Shown here in pieces: positions 27,880-36,193 of a stretch of 64,000 nucleotides of DNA. The notes under the pieces are model-generated. The model had not been told where the DNA came from, searched no databases, and saw nothing but the letters and a program-made list of their open reading frames with translations. The DNA comes from Virgibacillus proomii. Lineage in GTDB: Bacteria; Bacillota; Bacilli; Bacillales; Amphibacillaceae. A program made the translations under genes and the position numbers. The stretch spans positions 1,556,149-1,620,148 of the forward strand of contig NZ_FUFN01000010.1 in the NCBI RefSeq assembly GCF_900162615.1, in the 5' to 3' direction. Every line of letters starts with the position of its first letter. Position 1 is the first letter of the stretch.

Positions 27880-27980
27880 TTTTTTATACTATAGGAAAGT
27901 ATAAAACTTTAGGCTTTATCGTATAAGAAAAGCGATAACTTTCGCCATAAAGACTTGGCGACAAGCCAAGTTTTTCTAAT
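27880..27980 (+). repeat. Hairpin repeat family A, outer module without core
   Basis: Contains TTTTTATACTATAGGAAAG at the left and CTTGGC-GACAA-GCCAAGTTTTT at the right, joined at TTTATC-GTATAAG with no core between. The right hairpin with its T run is terminator-like. Comparison with 28155-28438 shows exactly where the core sits in full copies. Confidence 0.8.
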
Positions 27981-28154
27981 AATCCTTTGATTACTTATTT
28001 TGGTTTAATACTATTACACGAAGTAATAAAAAGTTGCAATTAGAACAGCTGGTTAGACGATAGAAATTGCTTTATACTATAAATATAGTAAAAAATCAAT
28101 GTTAGATATATGTTTAGTTGGCAAGATGGTTTGTTAGCTAAGTATAATCTTCTT

Positions 28155-28438
28155 TTTTTTATACTATAGGAAAGCATAAAACTTTAGGCTTTATCCCGCA
28201 TGTAAGGTGCCGTAAGTTTCCCACTTCAAGTCCTGAATTGATGCAAAAGAGTCTAAGTGGCAAAAAACGGCACCTAAATGCCCGATTGGTTCAAGGGCCT
28301 TTAGGTCATACCCTTGTGGTACTAACATTCAGTAGGAGAGGGAAGCAAACTCCTACTGAATGAAGTTTCACTTTAAGAAAAACTACAGCTTTCGCTAAAG
28401 ATTTGGCGACAAGCCAAGTTTTTCTAATATAACATGCA
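28155..28438 (+). repeat. Hairpin repeat family A, complete copy
   Basis: Outer left module from 28155, core from about 28192 (TTATCCCGCATG) to 28374 (TTTCACTTTA), outer right module with the CTTGGC/GCCAAG hairpin ending near 28438. Hairpin 1: AGGTGCCGT (28205-28213) with ACGGCACCT (28267-28275), and inner CCACTT/AAGTGG. Hairpin 2: CATTCAGTAGGAG (28326-28338) with CTCCTACTGAATG (28350-28362). It ends only about 20 bases before sbcD. Confidence 0.88.
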
Positions 28439-28460
28439 TTTTGGGGAGGTAGTTTCTTAG

Positions 28461-29642
28461 ATGAAATTTTTTCATACTGCCGATTGGCACCTTGGAAAGC
28501 TTGTTCAAGGTGTTTACATGACAGAGGATCAGAGACATATTATGCAAGAGTTTGTACAAGCTGTTGAGGATGAACAACCAGATGCTGTGATTATTTCAGG
28601 AGATCTTTATGATCGAGCGGTTCCGCCAACAGAAGCAGTGCATTTACTAGATGAAATCTTGGATAAGATCGTACTGCAATTGAATATACCTGTACTAGCT
28701 ATAGCAGGTAATCATGATAGTCCCAGCCGGCTGGACTTTGGCAGCAAAATCATGCGTGAAAACGGCTTGTATATTGTTGGACAGCTGTCTAAACATAATA
28801 AACCTGTTGTTTTAAAAGATAAGCATGGTGAAGTTCATTTTCATCTCATCCCTTATTGTGATCCAAGTGTTGTTCGTAACGTTTTTGGTGATGATCAAAT
28901 CCGTAATCATAATGATGCAATGGGGAAAATTATTGAACAGATAGAAGCTGCAATGGAACCAGATGCAAGGCATGTTTTTGTTGGACATGCGTTTGTTACG
29001 CCTTATGGGGAAGAGGAAGCTAATACAAGTGAATCGGAACGTCCACTCGCGATTGGTGGTTCTGAATATGTGGATGCAAGACTGTTTAAAAACTTTCATT
29101 ACACGGCATTAGGTCATCTCCATCAAGCTCATTATGTAAATGAACCAACCATTCGCTATGCCGGTTCACCATTAAAGTATTCTATTTCGGAAGAGTATCA
29201 TCGAAAAGGATTTTTAATGGTAGAAATGGATGGAGAAGGGAATATTGAACTTGAAAAAAAATGGTTGACACCAAAAAGAGATATACGAACAGTAGAAGGT
29301 TCATTAAAAGAAATCCTGCAACAGTCGATTAACGAAGATTATGTGTTTGTAAAATTAACGGATGAAACGCCTGTGCTTTCGCCAATGGAAAAAATACGTT
29401 CAGTTTATCCTAATGCGATGCATGTAGAACGAAAAATTAACTTTGCAAAATCAGGTGATTCTAATCAGGTTAAATCGGTTGAACGGACAAAAATGACGGA
29501 TACTGAACTATTTCAAGCCTTTTACAAAGAAGTAAAAGGGTATGAACCAGATGAAGAAACGATAAAGATGTTCCAGGGTGTATTGAATGATCTTTTAACA
29601 GATCAAAACGAAACAAAAGATATAACTCATGTAACCAATTAA
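28461..29642 (+). CDS. sbcD: Exonuclease SbcD, nuclease subunit
   Basis: A 393-residue Mre11-type Mn2+-dependent phosphoesterase that with SbcC removes hairpins and protein-blocked DNA ends. Metal-binding motifs are in order: HTADWHLGK (residues 4-12), SGDLYDR (about 49-55), AGNHDSP (about 82-88), VGHAFV and later LGHLH. The C-terminal capping region is normal and the length is that of the family. It is followed by sbcC after 37 bases. Its role, cleavage of long palindromes and hairpins, is notable in a genome carrying so many hairpin repeats. Confidence 0.95.
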   Translation: MKFFHTADWHLGKLVQGVYMTEDQRHIMQEFVQAVEDEQPDAVIISGDLYDRAVPPTEAVHLLDEILDKIVLQLNIPVLAIAGNHDSPSRLDFGSKIMRENGLYIVGQLSKHNKPVVLKDKHGEVHFHLIPYCDPSVVRNVFGDDQIRNHNDAMGKIIEQIEAAMEPDARHVFVGHAFVTPYGEEEANTSESERPLAIGGSEYVDARLFKNFHYTALGHLHQAHYVNEPTIRYAGSPLKYSISEEYHRKGFLMVEMDGEGNIELEKKWLTPKRDIRTVEGSLKEILQQSINEDYVFVKLTDETPVLSPMEKIRSVYPNAMHVERKINFAKSGDSNQVKSVERTKMTDTELFQAFYKEVKGYEPDEETIKMFQGVLNDLLTDQNETKDITHVTN

Positions 29643-29679
29643 ATAACGCTGTGAAGTTGATGGGGGTTGGAAAGGGTGA

Positions 29680-32600
29680 GTGAAGTTGAGGCCAGTAAAA
29701 TTAACCATGATTGCGTTTGGGCCGTATAAGGATAAAGAGGTCATTCATTTTAATGAGTTGGGTGATCATCGTTTGTTCGTTATCGCTGGTAATACTGGAG
29801 CGGGAAAAACAACCATTTTTGATGCGATTTGTTTTGCGTTATATGGTGCTGCCAGTGGCCAAGATCGAGAAAATAACGCCATGCTGCGAAGTGACTTTGC
29901 AGATGATCATGTACATACAGCTGTGGAGCTGGTGTTTCATTTAAAAGGAAAAACATATCGGATTTTGCGGCAAATGGGTCATGTGAAAAAAGGAAATAAG
30001 ACCAAAACTGGAGAACGATATGAGTTTTTTGAAATAATCGATGATGAAGAAGTTCCTTGTGTGGATAGACAAATCGTATCAGAGATTGACAGAAAAATAG
30101 AACAGCTAATTGGATTAACTCAGGATCAATTTAAGCAAATCGTTATGTTACCACAAGGGGAATTTCGCAAATTATTAACATCACAAACCGAAAACAAAGA
30201 GGAAATTTTACGCAGACTATTTAAAACGGAAACTTATAAAGCAATTGCTGATCGGTTTAAACAAAAAAAACTGGAGACAGAAGAAGCTTTTAGGCAAGCA
30301 GAACAAGAACGTCAACAATACATTGCTCATATTTATGCAACACTTCCAAGCAGAAAAGAATCTTCCCTATTTCAAACGTTGGAGCAAGAAAATTATAATA
30401 TGAATCAGATATTACAAGGTCTTGATGAAGAATGTTTGCACTATCAGAAGCAAATAGCGGAAGATAAACAGATGTGTGAACGTGCTTATCTGGATCATGA
30501 TAAAAAGCAAAAGGAGTTTTATCAAGCAAAAGCGATAAATGAACGTTTTATCGAACTCAAGCAAAAAGAGGCACGCTTAAAAGAGCTTGACCAACAGAAA
30601 TCAGCTTATAAGCAGAAAAAGGAACAGTTAAACAAAGCAGAACGAGCTCAGCAAATCATTCCTTTTGAACAGCAGCAGAAAGAATGGCTGCAAGAAGAAG
30701 AATTTAAAACACAGGCTTTAGAAGTAGCAGAGCGAAATAAACAATTCATCAATGAACAGGTTGAGCAGGCAGATGCATTGTACAAAACGGAAGAAAAACG
30801 CGCGTCAGAAAGAGAAGCACTTCATAAGCAACTAGATAAATTAAATGATTTTTTACCAACAGTTAAACAAATAGATAAAATGAAACAGCACCTAAGTGAA
30901 TTAGAAAAGCAAAAAAAAGCTGCTTCTGAGGCATTGAACACGATCGATGATAAGCGTGGTAAACAAAGTAAAGAGATAGAACAGTTTGATAAACAAATAA
31001 ATCACCTTGAAAGTTCTGTAGATAAGCTTCCTGATATACAAGAACAATTAAATATGATGCGCGAACAATACAAACTTGTACATGAATTTCGCAGGTTAAC
31101 TGAAAAACAAATCCTACTTAAAAATGAAGTGAATCAAAGAGAAAAAGTAGCCATGCAAATGAAAATAACCTACAATAAGCTGGAACAAACATGGATGAAT
31201 AATCAAGCTGCTTTACTGGCAACACATTTACATGATGGTGAGGCATGTCCTGTGTGTGGGAGTTTAAACCATCCACATAAAGCAAATCAGCAAAAGGAGA
31301 TTGTTTCTAAAGAACAATTGGAAAAAGCGAAGCAGCAATATGATAGATTAGATAAAGAGTTTCGAGAAGTGGCGGCTAAATTAAGTGCCATTCAGGAACA
31401 GATGAAAGAAAAAGTAATAGATGTGGAGAAACATGGAATAGAACGGATTGAAGTAAAGCAAAAAGAAGAACAGTTGGCTTTTTCAGGAAAACAATTAAGC
31501 AACAAGGTTGAACAGCTGAAGCATAGACGGAATAAATTAACCGAATTGAAACGCCAAACGGAAATGCTGAGACTTTCCTACAAAGAATTGGAAGAAAACC
31601 AGAAACAGCAAGAACGACGTTATCATCAATTAGAGAGGGAGCTAGCTGAAGCGCAAGCACGCTATCAGGAAAGAATAAGATCCATTCCTGAAAACATGCG
31701 AATGTTGATAGATCTAAACCAACAAATAACGCGAACAGAAAGAAAATTACAGCAACTGGAGAAGGCATGGGAAGAAGCACAAAAGAAGCAACAGCAATCG
31801 AAAGAGGCACAAACCAAGGCTCTTTCAGAGGTTAATCATGCACATAAGCAATTACAAGAAACGATTCATAGACGTGAAAAAGCAGTTCTTCAATTTAAGC
31901 ATGCATTGGAAAAACAACATTTTTCCTCTGAAGCAAGCTATCAAAGAGCTAAAATGAAAGAATCCCACCGTTTAGCATTAAAAGAAGAACTGGAGCAATT
32001 TAGACAAACACAAGCGACTTTAGAGAAGCAAGTAGAGGAATTAAAAGCAATGCTAAAGGATAAACAACAATTGGATTTATCCAGCATCCAAAATGATTTA
32101 AACCAATTGAAGGATAAATATGAAACAGCTATGGAGAAATGGAATGCATCCAAGCAATATTATCAAGAGGCATTAGCCTTAAAGCAAAATATTCAAACAG
32201 CAAACGAAAGATCCGATAAACGAGAACAACAGCTACAGATCATAACCGATTTGTACGATATGATTCGGGGACAAAATAATCGCAAAGTATCATTTGAACG
32301 CTATTTGCAAATTGAATATTTAGAGCAAATTATTGCTGCTGGAAATGAACGGTTGAAGGAATTATCAAATGGACAATATACCTTTATCCGCAGTGACCGC
32401 CAAGAATCCCATGGGAGACAGAGTGGGCTTGCTCTGGATGTCTATGATGCATATACAGGTCAGACGAGAGATGTAAAGACATTATCAGGCGGCGAAAAGT
32501 TTAATGCTTCACTTAGTTTAGCACTTGGAATGTCTGATGTAATCCAAAGTTTTCAAGGGGCCATATCGATTGATACCATGTTTATCGATGAGGGCTTTGG

Positions 32601-32778
32601 AACGCTGGATGAGGAAGCATTAAATAAAGCCATCGATACATTAGTTGATCTTCAGCAAACAGGCAGGATGATTGGGGTTATTTCTCATGTGCAAGAATTA
32701 AAGACGATTTTTCCTGCTGTGCTTGAGGTATCTAAGTCTAAAGAAGGCTCTAGCAGAACTAAGTTTTTAATTAAATAA
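29680..32778 (+). CDS. sbcC: Exonuclease SbcC, SMC-like ATPase subunit
   Basis: A 1032-residue Rad50-type ATPase. Walker A GNTGAGKTT is at residues 37-45. Two long coiled-coil arms (about 180-500 and 545-860) flank a zinc hook with Cys523 and Cys526 (CPVCGSLNHPH). The C-terminal half has the ABC signature LSGGEKFNASLSLALG and Walker B MFIDEGFGTLDE. GTG 29680 is the start, with GGAAAGGG upstream and homology beginning at KLRPVKLTM. It acts with SbcD as an ATP-regulated nuclease in DNA repair. A terminator follows about 200 bases downstream. Confidence 0.95.
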   Translation: MKLRPVKLTMIAFGPYKDKEVIHFNELGDHRLFVIAGNTGAGKTTIFDAICFALYGAASGQDRENNAMLRSDFADDHVHTAVELVFHLKGKTYRILRQMGHVKKGNKTKTGERYEFFEIIDDEEVPCVDRQIVSEIDRKIEQLIGLTQDQFKQIVMLPQGEFRKLLTSQTENKEEILRRLFKTETYKAIADRFKQKKLETEEAFRQAEQERQQYIAHIYATLPSRKESSLFQTLEQENYNMNQILQGLDEECLHYQKQIAEDKQMCERAYLDHDKKQKEFYQAKAINERFIELKQKEARLKELDQQKSAYKQKKEQLNKAERAQQIIPFEQQQKEWLQEEEFKTQALEVAERNKQFINEQVEQADALYKTEEKRASEREALHKQLDKLNDFLPTVKQIDKMKQHLSELEKQKKAASEALNTIDDKRGKQSKEIEQFDKQINHLESSVDKLPDIQEQLNMMREQYKLVHEFRRLTEKQILLKNEVNQREKVAMQMKITYNKLEQTWMNNQAALLATHLHDGEACPVCGSLNHPHKANQQKEIVSKEQLEKAKQQYDRLDKEFREVAAKLSAIQEQMKEKVIDVEKHGIERIEVKQKEEQLAFSGKQLSNKVEQLKHRRNKLTELKRQTEMLRLSYKELEENQKQQERRYHQLERELAEAQARYQERIRSIPENMRMLIDLNQQITRTERKLQQLEKAWEEAQKKQQQSKEAQTKALSEVNHAHKQLQETIHRREKAVLQFKHALEKQHFSSEASYQRAKMKESHRLALKEELEQFRQTQATLEKQVEELKAMLKDKQQLDLSSIQNDLNQLKDKYETAMEKWNASKQYYQEALALKQNIQTANERSDKREQQLQIITDLYDMIRGQNNRKVSFERYLQIEYLEQIIAAGNERLKELSNGQYTFIRSDRQESHGRQSGLALDVYDAYTGQTRDVKTLSGGEKFNASLSLALGMSDVIQSFQGAISIDTMFIDEGFGTLDEEALNKAIDTLVDLQQTGRMIGVISHVQELKTIFPAVLEVSKSKEGSSRTKFLIK

Positions 32779-32973
32779 TGCTGTGAATGATTGGATTTAG
32801 ATGCAGCAAAGTGTATAGGAGCAAGGCATTTGCTGAATAATAGCTAAGATCGAGTCGGGAAAAGCTGTTAACATCGTGTGTAAGAAAACTTATGTTAGAG
32901 TCTAAAATGTTTAAACTTGCTGTCTGTAATGTCCGTGCGTTCTTTTAAAGGGAGGATAAAAAATTATCTATTT

Positions 32974-33000
32974 AAAACCGGGAACTTTTCCGGTTTTTTT
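32974..33000 (+). terminator. Rho-independent terminator
   Basis: AAAACCGG and CCGGTTTTTTT around an 8-base loop: a compact stem with a seven-T tail. Confidence 0.8.
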
Positions 33001-33054
33001 GCTCTCTAAAAAACAGTATCCGTTTCTACATGGTGAATAACTTTTTTAAAAGTA

Positions 33055-33135
33055 GTTTCGTCTCCTTAAGCGTTTGTGCTGCTAGCTAATTTCGATCTCC
33101 CTCCTGTTTTAGAGGCATGTTTTCTTTATCTAAGT
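33055..33135 (+). repeat. Repeat family B, short copy
   Basis: Begins CGTCTCCTTAAGCG, continues CTAATTTCGATCT and ends CCTGTTTTAGAGGCATG. The same ends, with about 80 extra bases between, are at 39846-40008. Confidence 0.6.
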
Positions 33136-33342
33136 TGTAAGGAACTGTATTTTTTATTCCAAAAACAGAGTAAAAATTATTTTATCCGCATAAACACTAG
33201 ATTTATCAATGCTTTTTAAGGATTTAACAAGTCATTTTACTACTAATTTACCACTTATGAACGAGTCTTGATACAACTAAATGTCCTAGAAAAGTAAGAA
33301 TAATAAAAGATACTTCTATTGTGAAATTGAATATGTAATAGG

Positions 33343-33372
33343 TAGACACTTCAAATTGAGGTGTCTATTTTT
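33343..33372 (+). terminator. Rho-independent terminator
   Basis: TAGACACTTCAA and TTGAGGTGTCTA form a stem followed by TTTTTAT. It lies at the left edge of the conjugative-element remnant. Confidence 0.65.
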
Positions 33373-33484
33373 ATACCTAAATTGAAAGGACGTGATAACA
33401 CGAAACAACACACAGGAGCGTTGCCCATCGTATAACATCAATTGGATAGATAAGATTCAATTTTAAGAAAGGATAGGTAAAAAT

Positions 33485-33792
33485 ATGGAACTTAAATTTG
33501 TAATCCCAAACATGGAAAAGATATTTGGTAACTTGGAATTCACTGGAAAAGACAAGACGGAGTAGAGAAGAATCAATGGGCGAATGACTGTATTATCTCG
33601 CAACTTCAATCTCTACTCCAATGTTCAAAGAGCAGATGATATTGTTGCGGTTTCCCTACCGAAGCTGGAGAAAAGCACTTTGACTTTGAAAAACGTGTAA
33701 AACTGATTAACCCACATATTACTGCAAAGGGTTATAAAATCGGCATTCGTGGCTTCACAAATTACATTTAAATGCTGATGACATGGTAAAAG
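33485..33792 (+). pseudogene. Tn916 Orf23-like (DUF961/YdcP-type) gene, decayed
   Basis: ATG 33485 opens MELKFVIPNMEKIFGNLEF, then an in-frame TAG follows GKDKTE. Reading on past it gives RRINGRMTVLSRNFNLYSN, and after a one-base shift near 33656 PTEAGEKHFDFEKRVKLINP to a final stop. This is the start of the transfer region of Tn916-family integrative conjugative elements. At least one nonsense change and one frameshift make it inactive. Confidence 0.8.
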
Positions 33793-33814
33793 AATAAAGA
33801 AAGAGAGGAATTTA

Positions 33815-34102
33815 TTTTTAAGATTAGCAAATGGAATTGTTATTGATAAAGACGCAACGTTTTGAAATGTTGAAGTTTTCAGCTCTGCCATCGTGAAGTA
33901 AGAATTCAAAATAAAGATGGTATGGTATCAGATGAAATCAAAGAGCGTACCTATGACTTAAAGCCCAAAGGACAAGGACGAATGATTCAAGTGAGCATTC
34001 CTGCCAGTGTTCCCCTAAAAGAGTTTGACTACAACGCACCTGTAGCTGGCAAAATAGTTGCCCTAATACAAAGTAAACGGAAAGGAGACAATCAAGCATG
34101 AA
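33815..34102 (+). pseudogene. Tn916 Orf22-like (DUF961) gene, decayed
   Basis: RLANGIVIDKDATF opens the fragment without an ATG, followed by a stop and frame changes near 33862-33900. RIQNKDGMVSDEIKERTYDL and PKGQGRMIQVSIPASVPL then read clearly. The C-terminus is replaced after KEFDYNAPV. Same order as orf23-orf22-orf21 in Tn916-type elements. Confidence 0.78.
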
Positions 34103-34250
34103 AAAGTATCTTTCCCGTGGCAAACGGATTCATGCGACGGATAAAGACTTAGTATTCCATTTTACCATTGCTACCTTGCTGTATTTCTGCTGATTGTCTT
34201 GCTGTTTCATAGCAAAGCAATCTTGCAGACTTACATCATATTGTGATATG
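34098..34250 (+). pseudogene. Tn916 Orf21-like (FtsK-type coupling ATPase) gene, 5' fragment
   Basis: ATG 34098, with AAAGGAG upstream, reads MKKYLSRGKRIHATDKDLVF and HFTIATLLYF before a TGA; a shifted frame continues LLIVLLFHSKAILQT. In the family this is the N-terminal membrane segment of the DNA-pumping ATPase; the other about 400 residues are missing. It breaks off just before the MerR gene. Confidence 0.75.
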
Positions 34251-34270
34251 CTGTAAGCCTTTTTTACTAT
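34231..34270. terminator. Possible bidirectional terminator
   Basis: CTTAC and GTAAG outer arms with ATAT/ATAT inner pairing, followed by CCTTTTTTAC. It sits between the element remnant and the converging MerR gene. Confidence 0.3.
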
Positions 34271-35082
34271 CTACTCCTAATTGGAAAGCACACTTCTGTC
34301 AACAATTTTTCTGGTTCATTCTGTGTTTTAGGCGAAATATGGTATATATTCATAATATTTCCGCATAGATCATAATTATTTTCCAAAATCCAATGTGATA
34401 ACTCATCATTGACAGCCTCCAGTTGAGAATAACCACCCTCACAAGTTAAAGCAGCGACTAAAATAGCAGGAATCTTTTTAAATCGTGTATGTACGGTATC
34501 TGGATAAGTACCAACTACCGATTGCTGTACTTCTACATCAACCTTATTGTCTGAATCTGTTTCATAAATTACTGCAATATCATAACTTGGGCTTGCAAAC
34601 TGAACATTTAATTCCTTTGTTTCTTCCCTTAATCTATTCCATAATTCTCCCTCTTGTGAATACCATGATAGCTTACTACGACAGCTAATTACATTTCTTT
34701 TTGGTATTTCTTTTACAGCAATATCAAAACTTTTGGGATTGTTACTGTTTTTCAAATCCTGAATCGTATTTTTTAACAAAGTGATTTGCCTTTGTAAAGC
34801 TTGTAAATCTTCATTTTTTTGTGAAAGTTGCAATTCTAAATATGCTTCAAGACTATTGGTGTCACCATACTCATTTAAAATTTGTTTAATCATTGTAAGA
34901 CTAAACCCCATTCGTTTTAACGCTTGAATTCGATTGGCAATGGGTAGTTGTGTTTCGTCATAGTAACGATAGTTTGTAAAGTTGTCAATTTGGGCTGGCT
35001 TTAATAAGTCGATTTCATCATAATAGCGTAACATATGGATACTAATTTTTGATAATAAAGCAAAATCTCCTATCTTCAACAT
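34267..35082 (-). CDS. MerR-family transcription regulator with GyrI-like effector domain
   Basis: A 271-residue regulator. The N-terminal MerR winged helix reads LKIGDFALLSKISIHMLRYYDEIDLL (shown here in part by its key pattern: IGDFA, TLRYYDE-type helix). A coiled-coil dimer helix spans about 75-125, and the C-terminal about 150 residues look like a GyrI/BmrR-type ligand-binding domain. ATG 35082 follows AAAGGAGTTGATACAG; the frame is open 11 codons further, but its ATG lies inside the -10 box and cannot be used from that promoter. It is divergent from an ABC exporter and probably controls it in response to a toxic compound (inference). Confidence 0.88.
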   Translation of the reverse strand: MLKIGDFALLSKISIHMLRYYDEIDLLKPAQIDNFTNYRYYDETQLPIANRIQALKRMGFSLTMIKQILNEYGDTNSLEAYLELQLSQKNEDLQALQRQITLLKNTIQDLKNSNNPKSFDIAVKEIPKRNVISCRSKLSWYSQEGELWNRLREETKELNVQFASPSYDIAVIYETDSDNKVDVEVQQSVVGTYPDTVHTRFKKIPAILVAALTCEGGYSQLEAVNDELSHWILENNYDLCGNIMNIYHISPKTQNEPEKLLTEVCFPIRSR

Positions 35083-35110
35083 CTGTATCAACTCCTTTCT
35101 TGTACCTAAT

Positions 35111-35141
35111 ATCATAAACTATTACATTGTGATAACGTCAA
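35111..35141 (-). promoter_or_regulatory. MerR-type promoter of the regulator gene (19-bp spacer)
   Basis: On the minus strand TTGACG (35141-35136), 19 bases, TATGAT (35116-35111). The long spacer is the hallmark of MerR-controlled promoters and suggests autoregulation. Confidence 0.65.
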
Positions 35142-35189
35142 GCGTTTTTTTCTTTTTTATTGTGGTAGCGATTTTTTTGTTTACTGCTA

Positions 35190-35220
35190 TTGACTCTTAC
35201 ATTATACGAGAGTGTACGAT
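35190..35220 (+). promoter_or_regulatory. MerR-type promoter of the ABC exporter (19-bp spacer)
   Basis: TTGACT (35190-35195), a 19-base spacer, TACGAT (35215-35220). The inverted repeat ACTCT...AGAGT (35193-35197 and 35209-35213) spans the spacer, where MerR proteins bind and untwist DNA. Confidence 0.7.
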
Positions 35221-35249
35221 AGAGACAATTCAAAGAATGGAGGTATAGA

Positions 35250-36191
35250 ATGGACGCTATTTCAATTAAAAAGCTAACAAAAACATATGCTGATAAGAAA
35301 AGTGCATTAAATGAATTTGACTTATCGGTGAAACAAGGAGAAATTTTTTCTTTATTAGGTTCAAATGGAGCAGGTAAAACAACATTAATCAATATCCTTA
35401 CCACTTTTTTGAAGCCTACAACAGGAAATGTTCAAATACTAGGTAAAGATTTAGAAAATGAAACACAATTTATACGTTCCAATATAGCCTGTGTAGCACA
35501 ACATGTTTCGACTGATGATAATCTTACCTTGAAGGAAAATATGCGATTTCAAGGTCGTTTATATGGGCTAGATAAGGAGAGAATGAAAAAACGTATGAAT
35601 CAGTTAGTGGATATTTTCAACTTGTCTGACTATATAGATAAAAAAACGGAAGCTTTATCTGGTGGAATAAAACGTAGACTGGATATTGCCATGAGTATGA
35701 TGTCATACCCAAAAATTTTGTTTTTAGATGAACCAACAGTTGGAATGGATATTCAATCGAGGCAAAGCATGTGGGAAATGTTGAAAAAAATAAAAAAAGG
35801 ATTAGGAGTTACTATTTTTCTCACTACCCATTATTTAGAAGAAGCAGATATGTTAAGCGACACAATATGTTTTATCAAAGATGGGAAAAAAGTACTTCAA
35901 GATTCGCCAGCAAATCTTAAACGTTTTACAAGCAAAAATATAATCAGAATCATTACCACTGATATTCAAGACTCTAAAAAACTTGAAGAGCTGCTACTTC
36001 AAAAAGATTATGTCAAATATGTTACTGTTAATGATCGTTCCCTCGACATACAAGTGAATGATAGTCAACTCAATTTTTTAGATTTAAATTATTATGTACT
36101 TCGTTCAAAGATAAGTTTCGAGGGAATAGAAATTATCGAACCGACTCTTGATGATATTTTTCTTGAGATTATTGATGAAAGGAAAAATTAG
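35250..36191 (+). CDS. ABC transporter ATP-binding protein, drug-export type
   Basis: A 313-residue ATPase with Walker A GSNGAGKTT (residues 36-44), Q-loop, signature LSGGIKRRLDIAM (about 136-148), Walker B ILFLDEPTVGMD and the switch His in TTHYLEEAD. The C-terminal extension of about 90 residues is typical of the DrrA/CcmA-like exporters. GGAGGTATAG precedes ATG 35250. The permease gene starts 2 bases after it. It is divergent from the MerR regulator and likely induced by an exported compound. Confidence 0.92.
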   Translation: MDAISIKKLTKTYADKKSALNEFDLSVKQGEIFSLLGSNGAGKTTLINILTTFLKPTTGNVQILGKDLENETQFIRSNIACVAQHVSTDDNLTLKENMRFQGRLYGLDKERMKKRMNQLVDIFNLSDYIDKKTEALSGGIKRRLDIAMSMMSYPKILFLDEPTVGMDIQSRQSMWEMLKKIKKGLGVTIFLTTHYLEEADMLSDTICFIKDGKKVLQDSPANLKRFTSKNIIRIITTDIQDSKKLEELLLQKDYVKYVTVNDRSLDIQVNDSQLNFLDLNYYVLRSKISFEGIEIIEPTLDDIFLEIIDERKN

Positions 36192-36193
36192 TT

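Larger units (their letters stand above)
27339..28460 (+). other. Repeat-rich gene-free stretch before sbcD
   Basis: 1.1 kb without a supportable gene. The left half has only short coding-like scraps (a 17-codon frame after AAAGGAGCAG near 27375). A partial family A core lies near 27795-27830, an outer-only copy at 27880-27980, and a complete copy at 28155-28438 immediately upstream of sbcD. The sbcD ribosome site GGGGAGGT is at about 28443-28450. Confidence 0.6.
32779..33484 (+). other. Intergenic stretch after sbcC
   Basis: About 700 bases without a gene. It holds a terminator (32974-33000), a short copy of repeat family B (33055-33135) and a second terminator-like hairpin (33343-33372) just before the conjugative-element remnants. 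Confidence 0.5.
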
